Below are positions 1 to 11,549 of a stretch of 64,000 nt of DNA, piece after piece (position 1 is the stretch's first letter; each line of letters starts with the position of its first letter). Both the position numbers and the translations under genes were made by a program. The stretch is from Marisa cornuarietis (taxonomy: Eukaryota; Mollusca; Gastropoda; Architaenioglossa; Ampullariidae): contig SMMW01000126.1 in assembly GCA_004794655.1 (NCBI GenBank), forward strand, positions 124,001-188,000. Direction: 5' to 3'. Under the pieces are notes generated by a model that had not been told where the DNA came from, searched no databases, and saw nothing but the letters and a program-made list of their open reading frames with translations.

Positions 1-1483
1 GTTTTTGATAAACTGTTAAGATCACTTGGTCTACAACAAAGAAAAAATGAACATATTAGAAATAGCATTGAAAAACGCGTCCAACTCGATTATTGAGAGA
101 AAGATATCTATAATAACACCAACATTGTTTAGGGGTTATCAGGACGAGATAAGAGAGCAAACTAGACTGCAGCTCAAAGGCGAACAATCACCTCAACGAA
201 CAGATATGCCACACGTTGTCATCGTTATCACGATAAAGTCTTGCTGCGGTCCTGCTTCAGCATGAAGGACAATACATTCTAATCATCCTTGATTATTACA
301 GGAGTTTATGTGTCTGTAGGGCAGTCAGCAAGAGTGGTTGACATCATCCTTGTGGAGAAATTCCATTTTGCTGATAGGCGAGTGTCGACATCACAGCTTG
401 TGATTGTTTGCGACTCATTTTTCGATTGTTTCGGAAACATAAGACTTTCAATCAAACTTGTGTTTTATTGATCAGCTCCCATAACTAATACCTGTGTGTT
501 CACAAGATGCTATTCTTTGATATGTTACTTTCAAGTTACAAACAGAGGCATTATTATCATCCCCGAAGCTCAGCGTGACCTGGTAACCTTGTATTCCCTT
601 CTAACAATAAGCATATTTTGTAAAATAAAGAACCACATGGTACGTGAAGGCAGCTAGCAGCCAATGATGATATGTGACACTACACGTACACTACCTTGCT
701 TACTACATGACACGAGTGTCACTGTCAAATATGAAAGGTAAAAGTGTATTAACAGACAACGACCGGCTTGGGAACACATGCAAGGGGTAGTTTGAGTTTG
801 CGATCCGCTCCGTGTGGGCAGGCGGTGTACGGGTACGTCTGACGTATTTCTCTACCCGTACGCGGTGCGAACAGGGGCTTCACATCGAGTGACGGCAACG
901 CTTAGGAACCAGAAGTAACTGCCACAACAAGAGTATGGAAGCTGCCTTTGGTGGAACGTCAACTGCTCGATGTGTTGTATATCACTTCAGCTAGACTAGC
1001 ACCCCAGCAAAATATATTGCACCAAGTCAATAAACATGTTACTAATTTATAAGAAGATGCGAAAAGATCGTGCGAGGGCACCACTTCAGGCGATGCTATT
1101 TTCCCTCTATTAAAAAAAATACATGCATGAGTTTTAGCTCTTTAGCTATTATTTAGCTATTTAGTTATTATATCATACATCAAATATTGCGAAAGTAGCA
1201 AAAGCCAGAATTGAGTTAATAACCTTACTTAAAAATCGTAACTAAAAATATAAATAATTGAAATAACACAAAGTAATCAATAATTGAATAATGCAAAAAA
1301 TAATGAAATAAAATAGACAAAAATATAATTAATTACTAAGAAATGCTAGGCAGATACAAATGAATATCGTTCTGTCAAAATCGTCAATAACTTGTGCTTA
1401 CTGAAATAAAGCTTGCTAAAAATATTTTTAAATATTAGTGTCAATTTTCAGTCCTATTTTCTGCTGTTTATTGTATCACTAAC
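1..1483. other. Downstream/intronic DNA of gene B, nothing recognised
   Basis: No exon, RNA gene or transposon is recognised here. Roughly 1080-1460 is strongly AT-rich. If gene B keeps the exon order of gene A, its next exon (NERD) should lie to the left of this point on the minus strand, but no NERD coding signal (D-x-D then E-V-K) is visible, so it probably lies beyond the window edge. Confidence 0.5.
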
Positions 1484-2099
1484 TTGATCGCCAGTCTTTT
1501 GATCGATGAGATTTGCTGCTGCCTCGATCTGAGATGGAATACCACAAACGATGACAGATCTTCTACCTGATACAGGTAGAACGTGATGGCGCAGGTCGAC
1601 ATCAGCGCCGGTCTGTTCTTTGATCTCTTCTGCATGTCAGCATAATTATTTTATTGTTTCAAAGTCAATGCCTGAATATTTGTTAAGGTATAAATAAATG
1701 AACAATATTTTCTCATTTTCGTTCTTTCTTTTTTTAGAACCTACCCAGCTAACACGATACTTAAGACGTCCGACACAAAGCCACATAACAGAGAAAATAG
1801 AAAGAAAGAAGAAACAAGCAGACACAATCTTTAACAAAGAGAAAACACTAAAGACACCAGTCCTAATCATATTCTCAGTGTAACACATTGTGTACTGGCC
1901 CGTGTGCAAATAATACTGACAAGAAGGAACTACACTGATGACTACACTATCTGTATCAGTGAGACGTTTTTTTACCTGCATTGAGGTAGGCAGCCTGTTG
2001 CTCAGTTAAGCTCAGAAAAATTTCACTACACTCTTCATGCTCATGACCTTTTGGTGACTCCTTGGTAACATCACCAGCCCCACTCTGGCTCTGGTCCAT
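1484..2099 (-). CDS. Gene B: 5' two exons of a KH-like/NERD-helicase family gene (partial)
   Basis: Two exons join in phase. Exon 1 is 2099-1976: its ATG at 2099-2097 has a strong start context (ACCATGG), it encodes MDQSQSGAGD and ends in phase 1 before GT at 1975-1974. Exon 2 is 1629-1484, preceded by an AG acceptor (ATGCAG) and followed by GTTAGT. The joined peptide contains LTEQQAAYLNAEEIKEQTG and later VIVCGIPSQIEAAANLI, which align with exons 2-3 of gene A (VTEEQAVLLED, EVKKKTGADVEF, IRGAPSEIKAAVSLV). The pattern is that of the second half of a type I KH domain, but without a GxxG loop, so nucleic-acid binding is uncertain. This is a third member of the local family; everything 3' of the KH-like exon is outside the window or lost. 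No stop or frameshift is seen in these 90 codons. Confidence 0.72.
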
Positions 2100-3200
2100 G
2101 GTTTACCAACAACCCAACATCTGATAATGAGAGCTGATTTGTCTAAAAAACTTACTCGTTTAGTAGAAAGCGTCATGAGTGTGTTTATAGTTTTATGATG
2201 GCTGCTCTCTACGATAAACTGAGTTTAAAGTAAATTTCAGATGTTAGACTTAAATTTTTATCATATCGGGAAGATACGTGTACCTTGCATCATAACACTA
2301 AAAAGCAAAGAGTCAAGAACATGTAAGGAAGGCAAACACGTTAATACCAATCGGTCAGTCGTGATATTATAGATGTTTGTCTGCTCATTTCACCGTGTAC
2401 ACAAATTCAAACGATCAAAAAAAAATTTGCTGTACACAAATTCAGACGATCAAAACGAAAGTTGCAGATTAACTCGTACACAAATACCATTTTGATACGT
2501 TGTCTGCATTGTGTAAGCTGCTCATATGGTGTCATACTACTTAAAAGTAAATTTTACGGACCTGAAAACAGAAATAGTCTTAAGTTTGAAATGCTTGCCC
2601 CTTTTTAATGTCTCTGCACTTTCTTAATGGTGATAACTGTAAAAGCAAGCATCGAACAGATGTAACTACCGCTTGTGTAGCTGTTGCCATTCAGAGGAAG
2701 GATATGTTAGACTGCTAGTCCTGATATTTTCCGCTGGTACTAATTTATCGTCTAATCATACTTATTGAACAACTTACAAGACCTTGGTAAGTATAAAAAA
2801 GATCACCAACCTTATTCCATTTGAGCAAAGGAAATTAGATTCGTTCACATTGCACCGCTAACTCGCCTAACTTGCTGTCTTGCTGTCTTTGCTGGCGGTC
2901 TAGTCATTTATGACGAGGACGCAAAAGGCTCAAGCCACCCAGGTTCAACGTACCCGATGACACGGAACACATAAATTCTGCAAACACGCATGCACACATG
3001 TAAACGCGCCCACGTACACAAAAAGAAAAAAAGTACGCACGAAATAAGCTTGCTTCACATTTTATTCATCTGGTCACCTGGAGACATAAGACATCTTGTA
3101 CTATAATAGTTGAGACTTTTTCTTCAGTTACTATGACGTGTAGGCATACGAATGTATTTATTTGTGTATGTATTTATGATATGGATTTTTATATAATTAT

Positions 3201-3202
<2 letters not shown>
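2100..3202. other. Upstream of gene B, no gene seen
   Basis: No coding exon or recognised repeat family. It is the presumed 5' flank of gene B on the minus strand. I see no convincing TATA box at a sensible distance, and the transcription start cannot be placed from sequence alone. Confidence 0.4.

Positions 3203-3245
<43 letters not shown>
3203..3245. repeat. (GT)n microsatellite
   Basis: A nearly perfect dinucleotide run of about 21 GT units lies just upstream of the LINE-1 remnant. Confidence 0.95.
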
Positions 3246-3246
<1 letters not shown>

Positions 3247-3384
3247 ACGCACCTTTAGAGGTGAATAAATATTGGACTCTTGACTTGAGATGGAACTATG
3301 AATGAACATTAGATTCCTGACTGAACACTCGCCTCGACGTCTGTATCGTCTGCACAACAGTCACTGAAGCGAGTTGAAATCGTA

Positions 3385-4180
3385 GAATTTGTCACAGACC
3401 GCCGCCTTGATATTTTCATCATCACTGAGACGAGGCTTAAACAGCGAGGTGACGAGAGCGTGTGTGTGTTGATCTCACTCCAGTGGGCTACTGCCTGAAA
3501 TCTTTCCCCCGCCCTACCCGTGGTGGTGGTATTGCTATAATCTACAGATCATCACTTGCCAGGTACCTGTCTTTTACTACTGCCGTATCGTTCCCTCACT
3601 CGTCTTTTGAATTTGTACAAGTCTCCTCTTCGGCTCCTCATTGCTCGATGCACCTGCTCTGCATCTACAGACCTCCTCCTAGCGCCAGGAACAAACTTAC
3701 AGCCTCTACATTTTTCTCCGAATTCCATGATCTCTTGGATTATAGCAATGCACTAATTGGACCCGCCATACTCCTCGGAGATGTGAATGTCCACCGACAA
3801 CAGTTCTCACCCTGACACTGTCAAACTGTCCGAAATGCTGCACACCTTTCGTTTTGTCCAGTCCGTGTCGCAACCAACTCACAAAAGAGATCACATCCTG
3901 GACTGGGTCATACATCGACCTGATGACCACTTAGTCCAGTCAGTTGATGTTTCCCACGACCTCTCATCTGACCACTACTGTGTACTGATCGAACTGGATC
4001 GCAAATGCCCATCATCAGTGCTAGTTTTTAGATCCACTCGCTCATTACAAAATGTGGATAGACTGGCATTCAAAGCACAGCTGCAGATGGCGCTCCTCCA
4101 ACCACCTTCTGCCGAGCAACTTGACTGTGTTTTGCGTAGAGTGGTTGATGACCACGTGACCCAGTGTCTCGACGTCTGAT
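3385..4180 (+). pseudogene. LINE-1 endonuclease (APE-type) remnant
   Basis: Two overlapping frames together cover the endonuclease from TETRLK through GDVNVH to SSDHYC, the DNA-nicking domain that starts target-primed reverse transcription. A frame change occurs near 3790-3815, just after the GDVN motif, so no intact protein can be made. The N-terminal strand before ITET is missing. Confidence 0.75.
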
Positions 4181-4589
4181 GCGCCAGTCTAAATGTGCGC
4201 CTTGGTATTCACTCATCCGCGTCGAACTCCGCGACCTGAAGCGCACGCGCCGGCGAGCTGAACGTGCTTGGCGGAAGACTGGACTCGTCATCCACAAAGA
4301 AATTAATAATGCCGCAAAGCGAAGCGTAGCAAAATGCATTAACAAGGCTAAAACATCCTATCTTCAGGGCCAAATAATTAACTGTACCTCCCCCAAAAAG
4401 CTATTTGGCATTTGCAATCAAATGACTGGACTTCGCACGACAACATCACTGCCTACTGCCTACCCTGTGTCACGGCTGCCACAAGTTTTTAGCGATTATT
4501 TCACCAGCAAGATATCAGACAGTCGATCATCTTTAGACTCGGCGTCGGCATCTCCTGTGATATCGTCCCGGGATGCTCTCTGACAAAGT

Positions 4590-5885
4590 TTTCCCAGTCT
4601 CTGAGGCCGATGTGAAAGCGGTTATTCTATAAGCTAAACCAACAACTTGCAAGTTAGATCCGATGCCCACAAGCCTTCTTCTCGAGTACCTAGATACTCT
4701 ACTTCCTGCCATCACACATATTGTAAATGTCAGCCTGTCGTCAGGTGTTTTCCCATCTTTGTTAATAAATGCGGTGGTGAGGCCACTTCTTAAGAAATCC
4801 ACGCTTGATGTCAATGTGCTGAACAACTACCGCCCAGTCTCCAACTTGTCTTTTCTCACTAAGATCATAGAGAAAATAGTTTTGACACAGCTCTGGGCCT
4901 ACTTACAAGACCACCATCATCTCCCACAAGCTCAGTCGGCATATAGACCTTTTCACAGCACTGAGACTACTCATTAAAGTAACGACAGACATATTATCTG
5001 CCCTTGACAGAGGTGATGTTTCTCCCTTTACTCTACTGGACCTGTCTGCTGCATTTGACACAATAGACCACTCTCTGCTTCTTCACAGACTCCACACCCT
5101 CTACGAAATTTCTGGACCTGCCCTCTCATGGTTCAACTCCTATCTCACTGATTGGACCCAGACTGTGGTAGTTGATCGTCAAGCATCTCACCCTGCTCCA
5201 CTTCTCTGTGGTGTTCCCCAAGGCTCAGTACTTGGCCCAGTTCTGTTTATCCTCTACACTAAACCACTTTCATCGTGCATCCGGTCTCATTAGGTTTCTC
5301 ATCAGTCCTATGCTGACGACATGCAGCTTTACTGTTGCACTCCACTTGCTGAGTCTCACTCTGCTATTAGCTCTCTAGAAGCTTGTATCAGCGATGGTGA
5401 AAAACAAGCTTAAACTAAACGACGATAAAATGGAAGCCCTCTTGTAACATAGAAGAAGACATCCAGCGTCGCTCATCAGTCTGCCCAATCCCATCAAGGT
5501 GGGCGAAACCAACATCACCTTCACGTCATCCGTTAGGAATCTGGGATTTATTGTCACTGATGACATGACACTCGATAGACATGTTACAGCTGTCTGTCGG
5601 TCTGCCTATTATAAGCTCCGTAAGATCAGTGCCATCCGTCATTTTCTCTCTACACGCGCTACCAACACTCTTGTCTGTGCGTTTGTTCTTTCTCGACTTG
5701 ACTACTGCAACTCCTTGCTGGCAGGCTGCCCCTCATCCCTCATTCAGAGACTCCATAGAGTACAGAACTCCGCTGCAGGTCTGGTGCTTAGAGCAAGGAA
5801 ACGGGACCATGTCACTCCTCTCCTTCGTTTTCTACACTGGCTACCCGTCCGTTCTCGCATCCAGTACAAACTGTCTGTGCTGTAA
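4590..5885 (+). pseudogene. LINE-1 reverse transcriptase remnant
   Basis: Frame segments at about 4663-4977, 4975-5460 and 5499-5885 cover RT fingers, palm and the region beyond it. The YADD catalytic box (5309-5320) is preserved, but there is a frame shift after STETTH near 4975, a stop just before the YADD segment, and stops in the linker near 5415-5450. The last segment ends ...RIQYKLSVL followed by TAA. It is non-functional. Confidence 0.8.
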
Positions 5886-5960
5886 TTTCTTTGCAGGCTC
5901 TGTCCTGATTATTTTCACTGTCCGACAGCCAGTACATCATGAGAGTTTGTAAAGATAAGT

Positions 5961-7559
5961 TCGCATGATTTTTATACACTGTGATATAGCTGTATATATT
6001 TCATTAACACGGTTTGTATCTTTCTTTACCTTCATTTTATTTCCTTATTTCTTGTCGTGCTTTTATTGATTGTTTGGATGCAAAGGTTGTGATAGTGGTG
6101 TTAAAAACTTTTGCAAAACTTTTCATTGCACAAACGGGTCTCTTACAGACTTGTGGTCTTTAATGTAAGCCTGGGTTTGTTGTTTAAAATTTTAGTTAAG
6201 AAAACAAAGTTAAGCTTAAACGTATCATTATTTTTTTTTATAATGGTTCACTTTTTTGTGGGGGGTGACGGTAGCGGCGCTGTATTTTTCTTTCGCCAAC
6301 ACAGACTGGAAAGTTTCTGAGTGTGCATGCAAGAGTGAGAGATTATTTTTATGTTTGTGTGTCTTTGGTAAGTCTATCTGAGTGAGTGTGTGGAAAGTGT
6401 CTGAGTGTGTGTGAGAGTATTTTTCTCTGTGTGTGTGTGTGGGGGGGGTAAGTGTATCGGTGTGTGTGTGTGTGAATATTTTTCTGAGTGTGTGTGTGTA
6501 GAAAGTGTCTGAATGCGTGTGTGCTAGCTGAATTTGTCTTAGTGGTATGAACTGAGTGTGTGTAAGTGTGTTTGTGTGTCTGTCTGTGTCACAGAGGGGT
6601 GCCATGGAGGACTTAACAATCAGTGCAGCGCGGATGGCCGAAGCACACCTGGCCTGACTTAAAGCTGGTTTTTTTTTAAGATAGTGGAAAGAGAAAGGGG
6701 AAGACAATATAATTAACTGACGGCGGCCCAGCGCTTCCCTTCTCAGAGAGACACGACAAGTGGCGACACACGGTGTAGGGGAGTGAAGGCTGCGTCTACC
6801 TAGAAAAGTGCGTTGTTATATTTTTTTAGTATTTCGGATTTGTTTGCATAAGGTGAATTTTTCTGTATTTTTTTTAAAGAGAGAAATTTGTATTTGTAAG
6901 TTGGTTATTTTTGTTGTGACTGTTATAGGCGCAGTTAGCTGCAACAATTTTGTTCAACGTCTGGCCCCGAGAGGTAACGTTGGTGGTTTGGGGAATTAAT
7001 GTGTGGTGAATATATGTAGTTATTTTTTGTATACACTCCTCAAATCGTCAGTTTTCCAGTGACTACAAATTAAGAACATTATCCAGTGTGAAGATCAAAA
7101 AGTGACTTTGTGGCGGAGTATAAACTAGTATTATTTGTTAACAATCAAACTGAGACAACAAACTTTCGTTTAGACTATTTGATAATTAGATTTGTTGAGT
7201 AATTAGTGTTTTTTGGATTGTGTATTAAGAATTAGTTTTTCGTCAACAATGATCGTAGTATTTTATTAAGTATTTTCCCATATTTTGTTAATATAATTAA
7301 ATGTATACAGGCCTGAAAAAAAGGGAGAGTTGCTTGTGAAAGAAAGCACAAATGTCCAGGCGTTAGGTTAACGCAAGTGGCTGTGACAGTCTGTGTGTGT
7401 GAGTGTCTGTTACGATGTGTGTGCGCGCGTATGTGAGTGAATGTCTGTGACTGTGTCTGTGACTGTGTGCGTATATGTGTGAGAGTGAGTGTGTGTTTGT
7501 TTGAGTGTGTGTATGCGCAAGAGTATATACATATATGTGTGTAAGTGAGTGATTTTATT
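5961..7559. other. Non-coding spacer, GT-rich stretches
   Basis: No gene is recognised. Imperfect GT-rich runs occupy about 6340-6600 and 7385-7550, with a T-rich stretch between. Open frames here (for example the Thr/His-rich one on the minus strand at 6228-6707) are by-products of the GT repeats. The 6600-7560 part could include old retroelement tail sequence, but nothing diagnostic is visible. Confidence 0.5.
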
Positions 7560-7658
7560 TGATTTGATCATTTTTATTGACAAACCAATAGGTTAATGCC
7601 AAGGGGTTAGAGTCACTAATATTACAAAATACAACAGGAGTTATCTCCATATATAAAT

Positions 7659-9885
7659 TCAATGGTCTACATACTCACAAAACATCATTCTCGTATGACA
7701 ATCAGTACTATTTCTACAAATCAATTTCTTGCTTAATAACAGTATCACGCAGTTTAAAAACTCTAAATAGAAAACGTGAAATGTGCCTAATGGCTCTATC
7801 AGAGTTGTCTCCCACGACCAGTGACACACTGTTTGGGTCTGTAGGGTCCACACCTTGCAGTGCTGGGACTTGTTTTCTGATTTGGGAATACGCTCTACAG
7901 AAAAAAGCACATGAGCTTCGTCCTCTATTTCTACTCTACACAGAGGACATGCCACGTCTCTTGGGGCCACATCGTTTCTGTATCGTAACTTATGTGTTGT
8001 TATATCAGATATTCCAAATCTAAAGTGGATATAAGCTACTTTAAAACATTTCAATTGGTAGAGGTCAATGTATCGATCGGGCTCGAGGTAGCTTTTATAA
8101 GATGCATACACTTCTAAGTGTGAACTGTTCTCCAGATCAGATGCCAGTTCTGGTCTTTCAGTCTTTGTCGGAATGTGCGTATAAATATATAAACACTGCC
8201 TACACCCTGCTGTAACCACACATTGCCTAAGCCATTTACACACAACAGTTCTTTCACGTGGCGTGCCCAGTTGCATTTTCCTCATTCTTGCATATGTAAC
8301 AGCATAGTATAGCTTTTCTATCATCTGGCATATTAACAAGCCTAAGCCAATATTTGATGAACCTTACTTTAGACAGTATATACATTGGGAATCTATCCAG
8401 ATCACCATAAATTATTTTATTTGGCGTATTCAGCCTCACACCTAGAAATCTTTTGCAAGCAAATAAGTGAGCTTTAGCACCTCAAAGACCTGATAGCCCC
8501 ATATTTCCGAACCCTACAATAAAATATGGGCGATCTGCATATCATATAATTAAAAAAAACTCTCTAGCAGTACTGTCACCTAGTTTCCAAAGGCTTCGCA
8601 AGAGCTGGCAAGTCCTTATCTTTGCTTTAGTTGCTAAGTCATTTAATGCACTAGTAAGGGAAAGTTTCTTGGTAAAGTAAAAACCCAAGTATTTATAAGA
8701 ATTGACGACCTCTAGTTTCTGTATGCCGTAGTGCCAGGATTCCTTAGCACCCAGAAAGCCACCCTTCCTGAATACCATAACTTTTGTTTTCCGCAGATTA
8801 ACTAACATATCAAAGTTATCTGCAAATTGTTTTAGTATATTAATTTGCTTTTGAAGACCACTACTTGAATATGACATAAGTGCAACGTCATCAGCAAATA
8901 ATATTTTAACATTTGTACCACATCCGGAATAAGCTGTATACCATGTACGTCATTATTACATATTTCTACCCCAAGTTCACTAGTGAAGAAGGAGAACAAT
9001 ATGGGTGAAATGGCACACCGTTGTCTGACTCCAACCGGACAGTCAATCCAGTCCGAAAGAGTATCTCCACATCTTATGCAAGATATATCATTTTTATACA
9101 TGCTTTGTAATATCCTTAACATTTTACAACTGACTCCTGTAGTTCGGAGAACGTTCCACAGTGCATTTCGATTGATAGTATCAAAAGCTTTCTTAAAGTC
9201 AACAAAACAAACGTACATCTTTCCAAACTTTTTCAAAAGATACTTCTGTACAACTGAATAAAGCACAAAATTAGTATCAATGGTAGAGCGTCCTGATCGG
9301 AAGCCACTTTGCTTATCTACAATCTTCTTGTTGTCTTCAGCCCAATCTGTGAGTCTTTTATTTAAAATATGGGAAAATTCTTTACCTAAGATGCTAAAAA
9401 GTGATATACGCCTGTAATTGTCTGGATTATCAAAATCACACATCATCTGTGTTGACACGAGGAATGTCTCCATAGGTTGGATAAGACGAGGAATCACCTT
9501 TCATGATTCCTTGAAAATGTACTAGCGTATGCTCTTTATCAATAGCGGGTTCAGGGGTCGGTTTACTGACAACGGTTTTAACCTCACGCCAGAATGCCTG
9601 AGAATTTTTTTAATTCGACAACAAAGAGGATATCGCTTTCTGCTTGAATTGCTTACGCTTATCTCTTATCATTCTCCTGTACTCTTTCCTATTCTCTACG
9701 TATACTTTCCTATCGTTTTCTTCTCCTGAACGACGAGATTTCCTAAGATATTTTCGAGTTGTTCTTCTAGTCATTTGGCACTCAGCGTCGAACCATCTGC
9801 TGTTGTTGTATCCTTTACATACCTTCCGCTTGAAATTGCCCTTGGGGATAAATAAAGTGGTATTGTATTGTATTGTATCATGCAC
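7659..9885 (-). pseudogene. LINE-2 reverse transcriptase and C-terminal region remnant
   Basis: Order on the minus strand: a basic linker with NNSRWFDAECQMTRRTTRKY (9885-9610), RT fingers with DNPDNYRRISLFSILGK (from about 9440), palm with YVCFVDFKKAFDTINRNALW, GVRQRCAISPILFSFFTSEL, then the catalytic FADD codons at 8887-8898, YLGFYFTKKLSL near 8690, and a C-terminal block with RYRNDVAPRDVACPLCRVE (near 7950). A frame change sits just before FADD, others near 8540 and 8340. Just 5' of the WFDAEC block, around 9840-9875, a short ATACA-repeat piece looks inserted. Confidence 0.8.
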
Positions 9886-9931
9886 TCTGAGGCAAGGAGC
9901 AGCCCGGCTATCAGTCTATCAACTGCTTCAT

Positions 9932-11549
9932 CTACAGATGTTTCGATAACGCTGCTTGCTTCTGCCATTGTCTTTCCAAAGCAATAAGTTTGCAAGGGTT
10001 CTGGAAATAGGTGTTTTTGTCATTATCCCATACTACTTTGTCGACTGTAGCTTTACTCTCACTATCACTTTGCGTGTCTACATGGTTTAAAGTGAGTTCC
10101 AGGGGGAGATGTTTTGACTCTAAACGTTCTGCAACAACAAGAGACATATTGATAGCTAGCTCTCTTGAACTTAGAAAGTAATCTACTACATTACTTCCTG
10201 TAGGGCAAATATATGTGAAATGCCCTACTTCGTCCCCTTGACATGCACCGTTCAAAATAGTCAGATCACATATCGCACACAATTCTACTTGTTTTGCTGC
10301 ACAGTAATCACTCTCGACACACACAGACTCCACAGAGTACGCCTGCAAACACTGAGTTCCACATTTCAGACAACAAGTCACCAACACCTGTACGTGGTCT
10401 CGAAATTTTCTATTAATCGGGTGAACGTACAATATATTCCTCACTAAATAACTAAAGAAAAGTTCGTCACAAATATCCTACACTGAGTCTTTTCAAAACA
10501 ATTGTATACAAGCAGTTTATATTAAAGTCTGTTTTTTTCTTCAACTTCTCTCTTCTTCTGTTGTTGGGGTGGGGGGGGGTTGACACGCAAACAGTTCCAC
10601 TCTTTCAGTCTTGTTCACTGGCCTTGATCATACGGACAGCATACATCGACCAAACAACTCCGACAGTCTTAACGGCAGACAAATGATCAAGTCAATAAAA
10701 ATTCCCACAGTAGGTAAATCCACACAGTTATACAATTTTCCCAGGAGATCACACAGCAGCTGAGAAAATTAGTAAAGCGAGGAACCACACAGTCGCTTAT
10801 CAATGACAATCCACACAGTTAATATTTCTCCACACAGTTACTCTTTCTCCACACACATAATATTTCTCCATATAGTTAATATTTCTCCATATAGTTAATA
10901 TTTCTCCACACAGTTAGTATTTGTCCACACAGATAATATCAATTCTATCCTCTTTCACAAATTCTACCTTCTACCCGACACTCACGTCTGCTCTCTCAAG
11001 CAATTTCTAAACAACGCCCCCTCTATCAACATTTAATTCAGGGATGACAATCTCTACTCATACAAGAAAATACACAAGGGCGACAACCTCATTACATCCA
11101 CGTTCAGGGGTGGTAACATGTTCATAACACGTACACACCGCAAAAGAATATGTTACTATCACATCCAAATGCATGTCTGTCCAGTTTCAACAATACAGTG
11201 TTATCATATGGTATATCAATCCTCTGCACGTGGTTTTCGAGTCTAATTGTTACCATGACCAGCAAACCGCCGCTGGGTTTATTGTCCTGCACAGAATATC
11301 TTGAAGTCTGGGCAAAGAACTGAGCAAAGAGAAACATTCAAGTTCTGTGTTTTGCTCTAGGAATGTCTCAATATCAAATGTGGTTATGTACTGAATAAAG
11401 TCTGCTTCACCCACCTTGCTCATCACACCTTCGATGTTCCAGTTTAGCACACGTGTATTAGTAACACTAGGATTACTCTCACCCCTGCTATCATTCGCTC
11501 GCTTGTCTCCTCTTTCCTCTCTACTGCACGTCGCCTCGCTGCTGTTCAC
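9932..11549 (-). pseudogene. LINE-2 ORF2 endonuclease region, interrupted
   Basis: The N-terminal piece (11549-11250) starts MNSSEATCSREERGDKRAND and contains RVLNWNIEGVMSK, the usual first strand of an APE-type endonuclease. A shifted piece (11337-11122) has GGLLVMVTIRLENHV. The C-terminal piece (10444-9932) holds LCDLTILNG-like and GDEVGHFTYICPTGSNVVDY blocks. Between them, about 10450-11020 is non-coding and contains a 19 bp minisatellite, so the domain has been split by inserted or expanded DNA. Confidence 0.68.
10790..10940. repeat. ~19 bp minisatellite (CCACACAGTTAATATTTCT type)
   Basis: About seven imperfect copies of a 19 bp unit, with CACACAGTTA and CATATAGTTA variants. More diverged copies seem to extend back to about 10700. 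It lies in the DNA that interrupts the LINE-2 endonuclease. Confidence 0.8.

Larger units (their letters stand above)
3360..5960 (+). mobile_element. LINE-1: 5'-truncated, broken non-LTR retrotransposon (CR1-like group)
   Basis: The plus strand carries, in order, an apurinic endonuclease domain and a reverse transcriptase, spread over at least four frame segments. Endonuclease landmarks are ITETRLKQRGDE near 3435, GGGIAIIYRSS near 3520, LLGDVNVH near 3775 and SSDHYCVLIE near 3965. RT landmarks are NNYRPVSNLSFLTKIIEKIV near 4820, LDLSAAFDTIDHSLL near 5040, GVPQGSVLGPVLF near 5210 and the catalytic YADD at 5309-5320. A C-terminal segment with RLDYCNSLLAGCPSSLIQRL follows near 5695 and a stop closes it at 5885. 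Several stops and frameshifts break it, and the 5' end begins inside the endonuclease, so it is dead. The CR1-group assignment rests on remembered family patterns. Shorter pieces of the same family lie at 28500-28735 and 60078-60172. Confidence 0.85.

Noticed and set aside
3124..3357. 77-codon minus-strand frame with a HTHTHT run
   Set aside because: Runs across the (GT)n microsatellite; no family resemblance.
6228..6707. 159-codon minus-strand frame rich in THTHTDT
   Set aside because: Produced by GT-rich low-complexity DNA; no domain and no homologous copy in the window.
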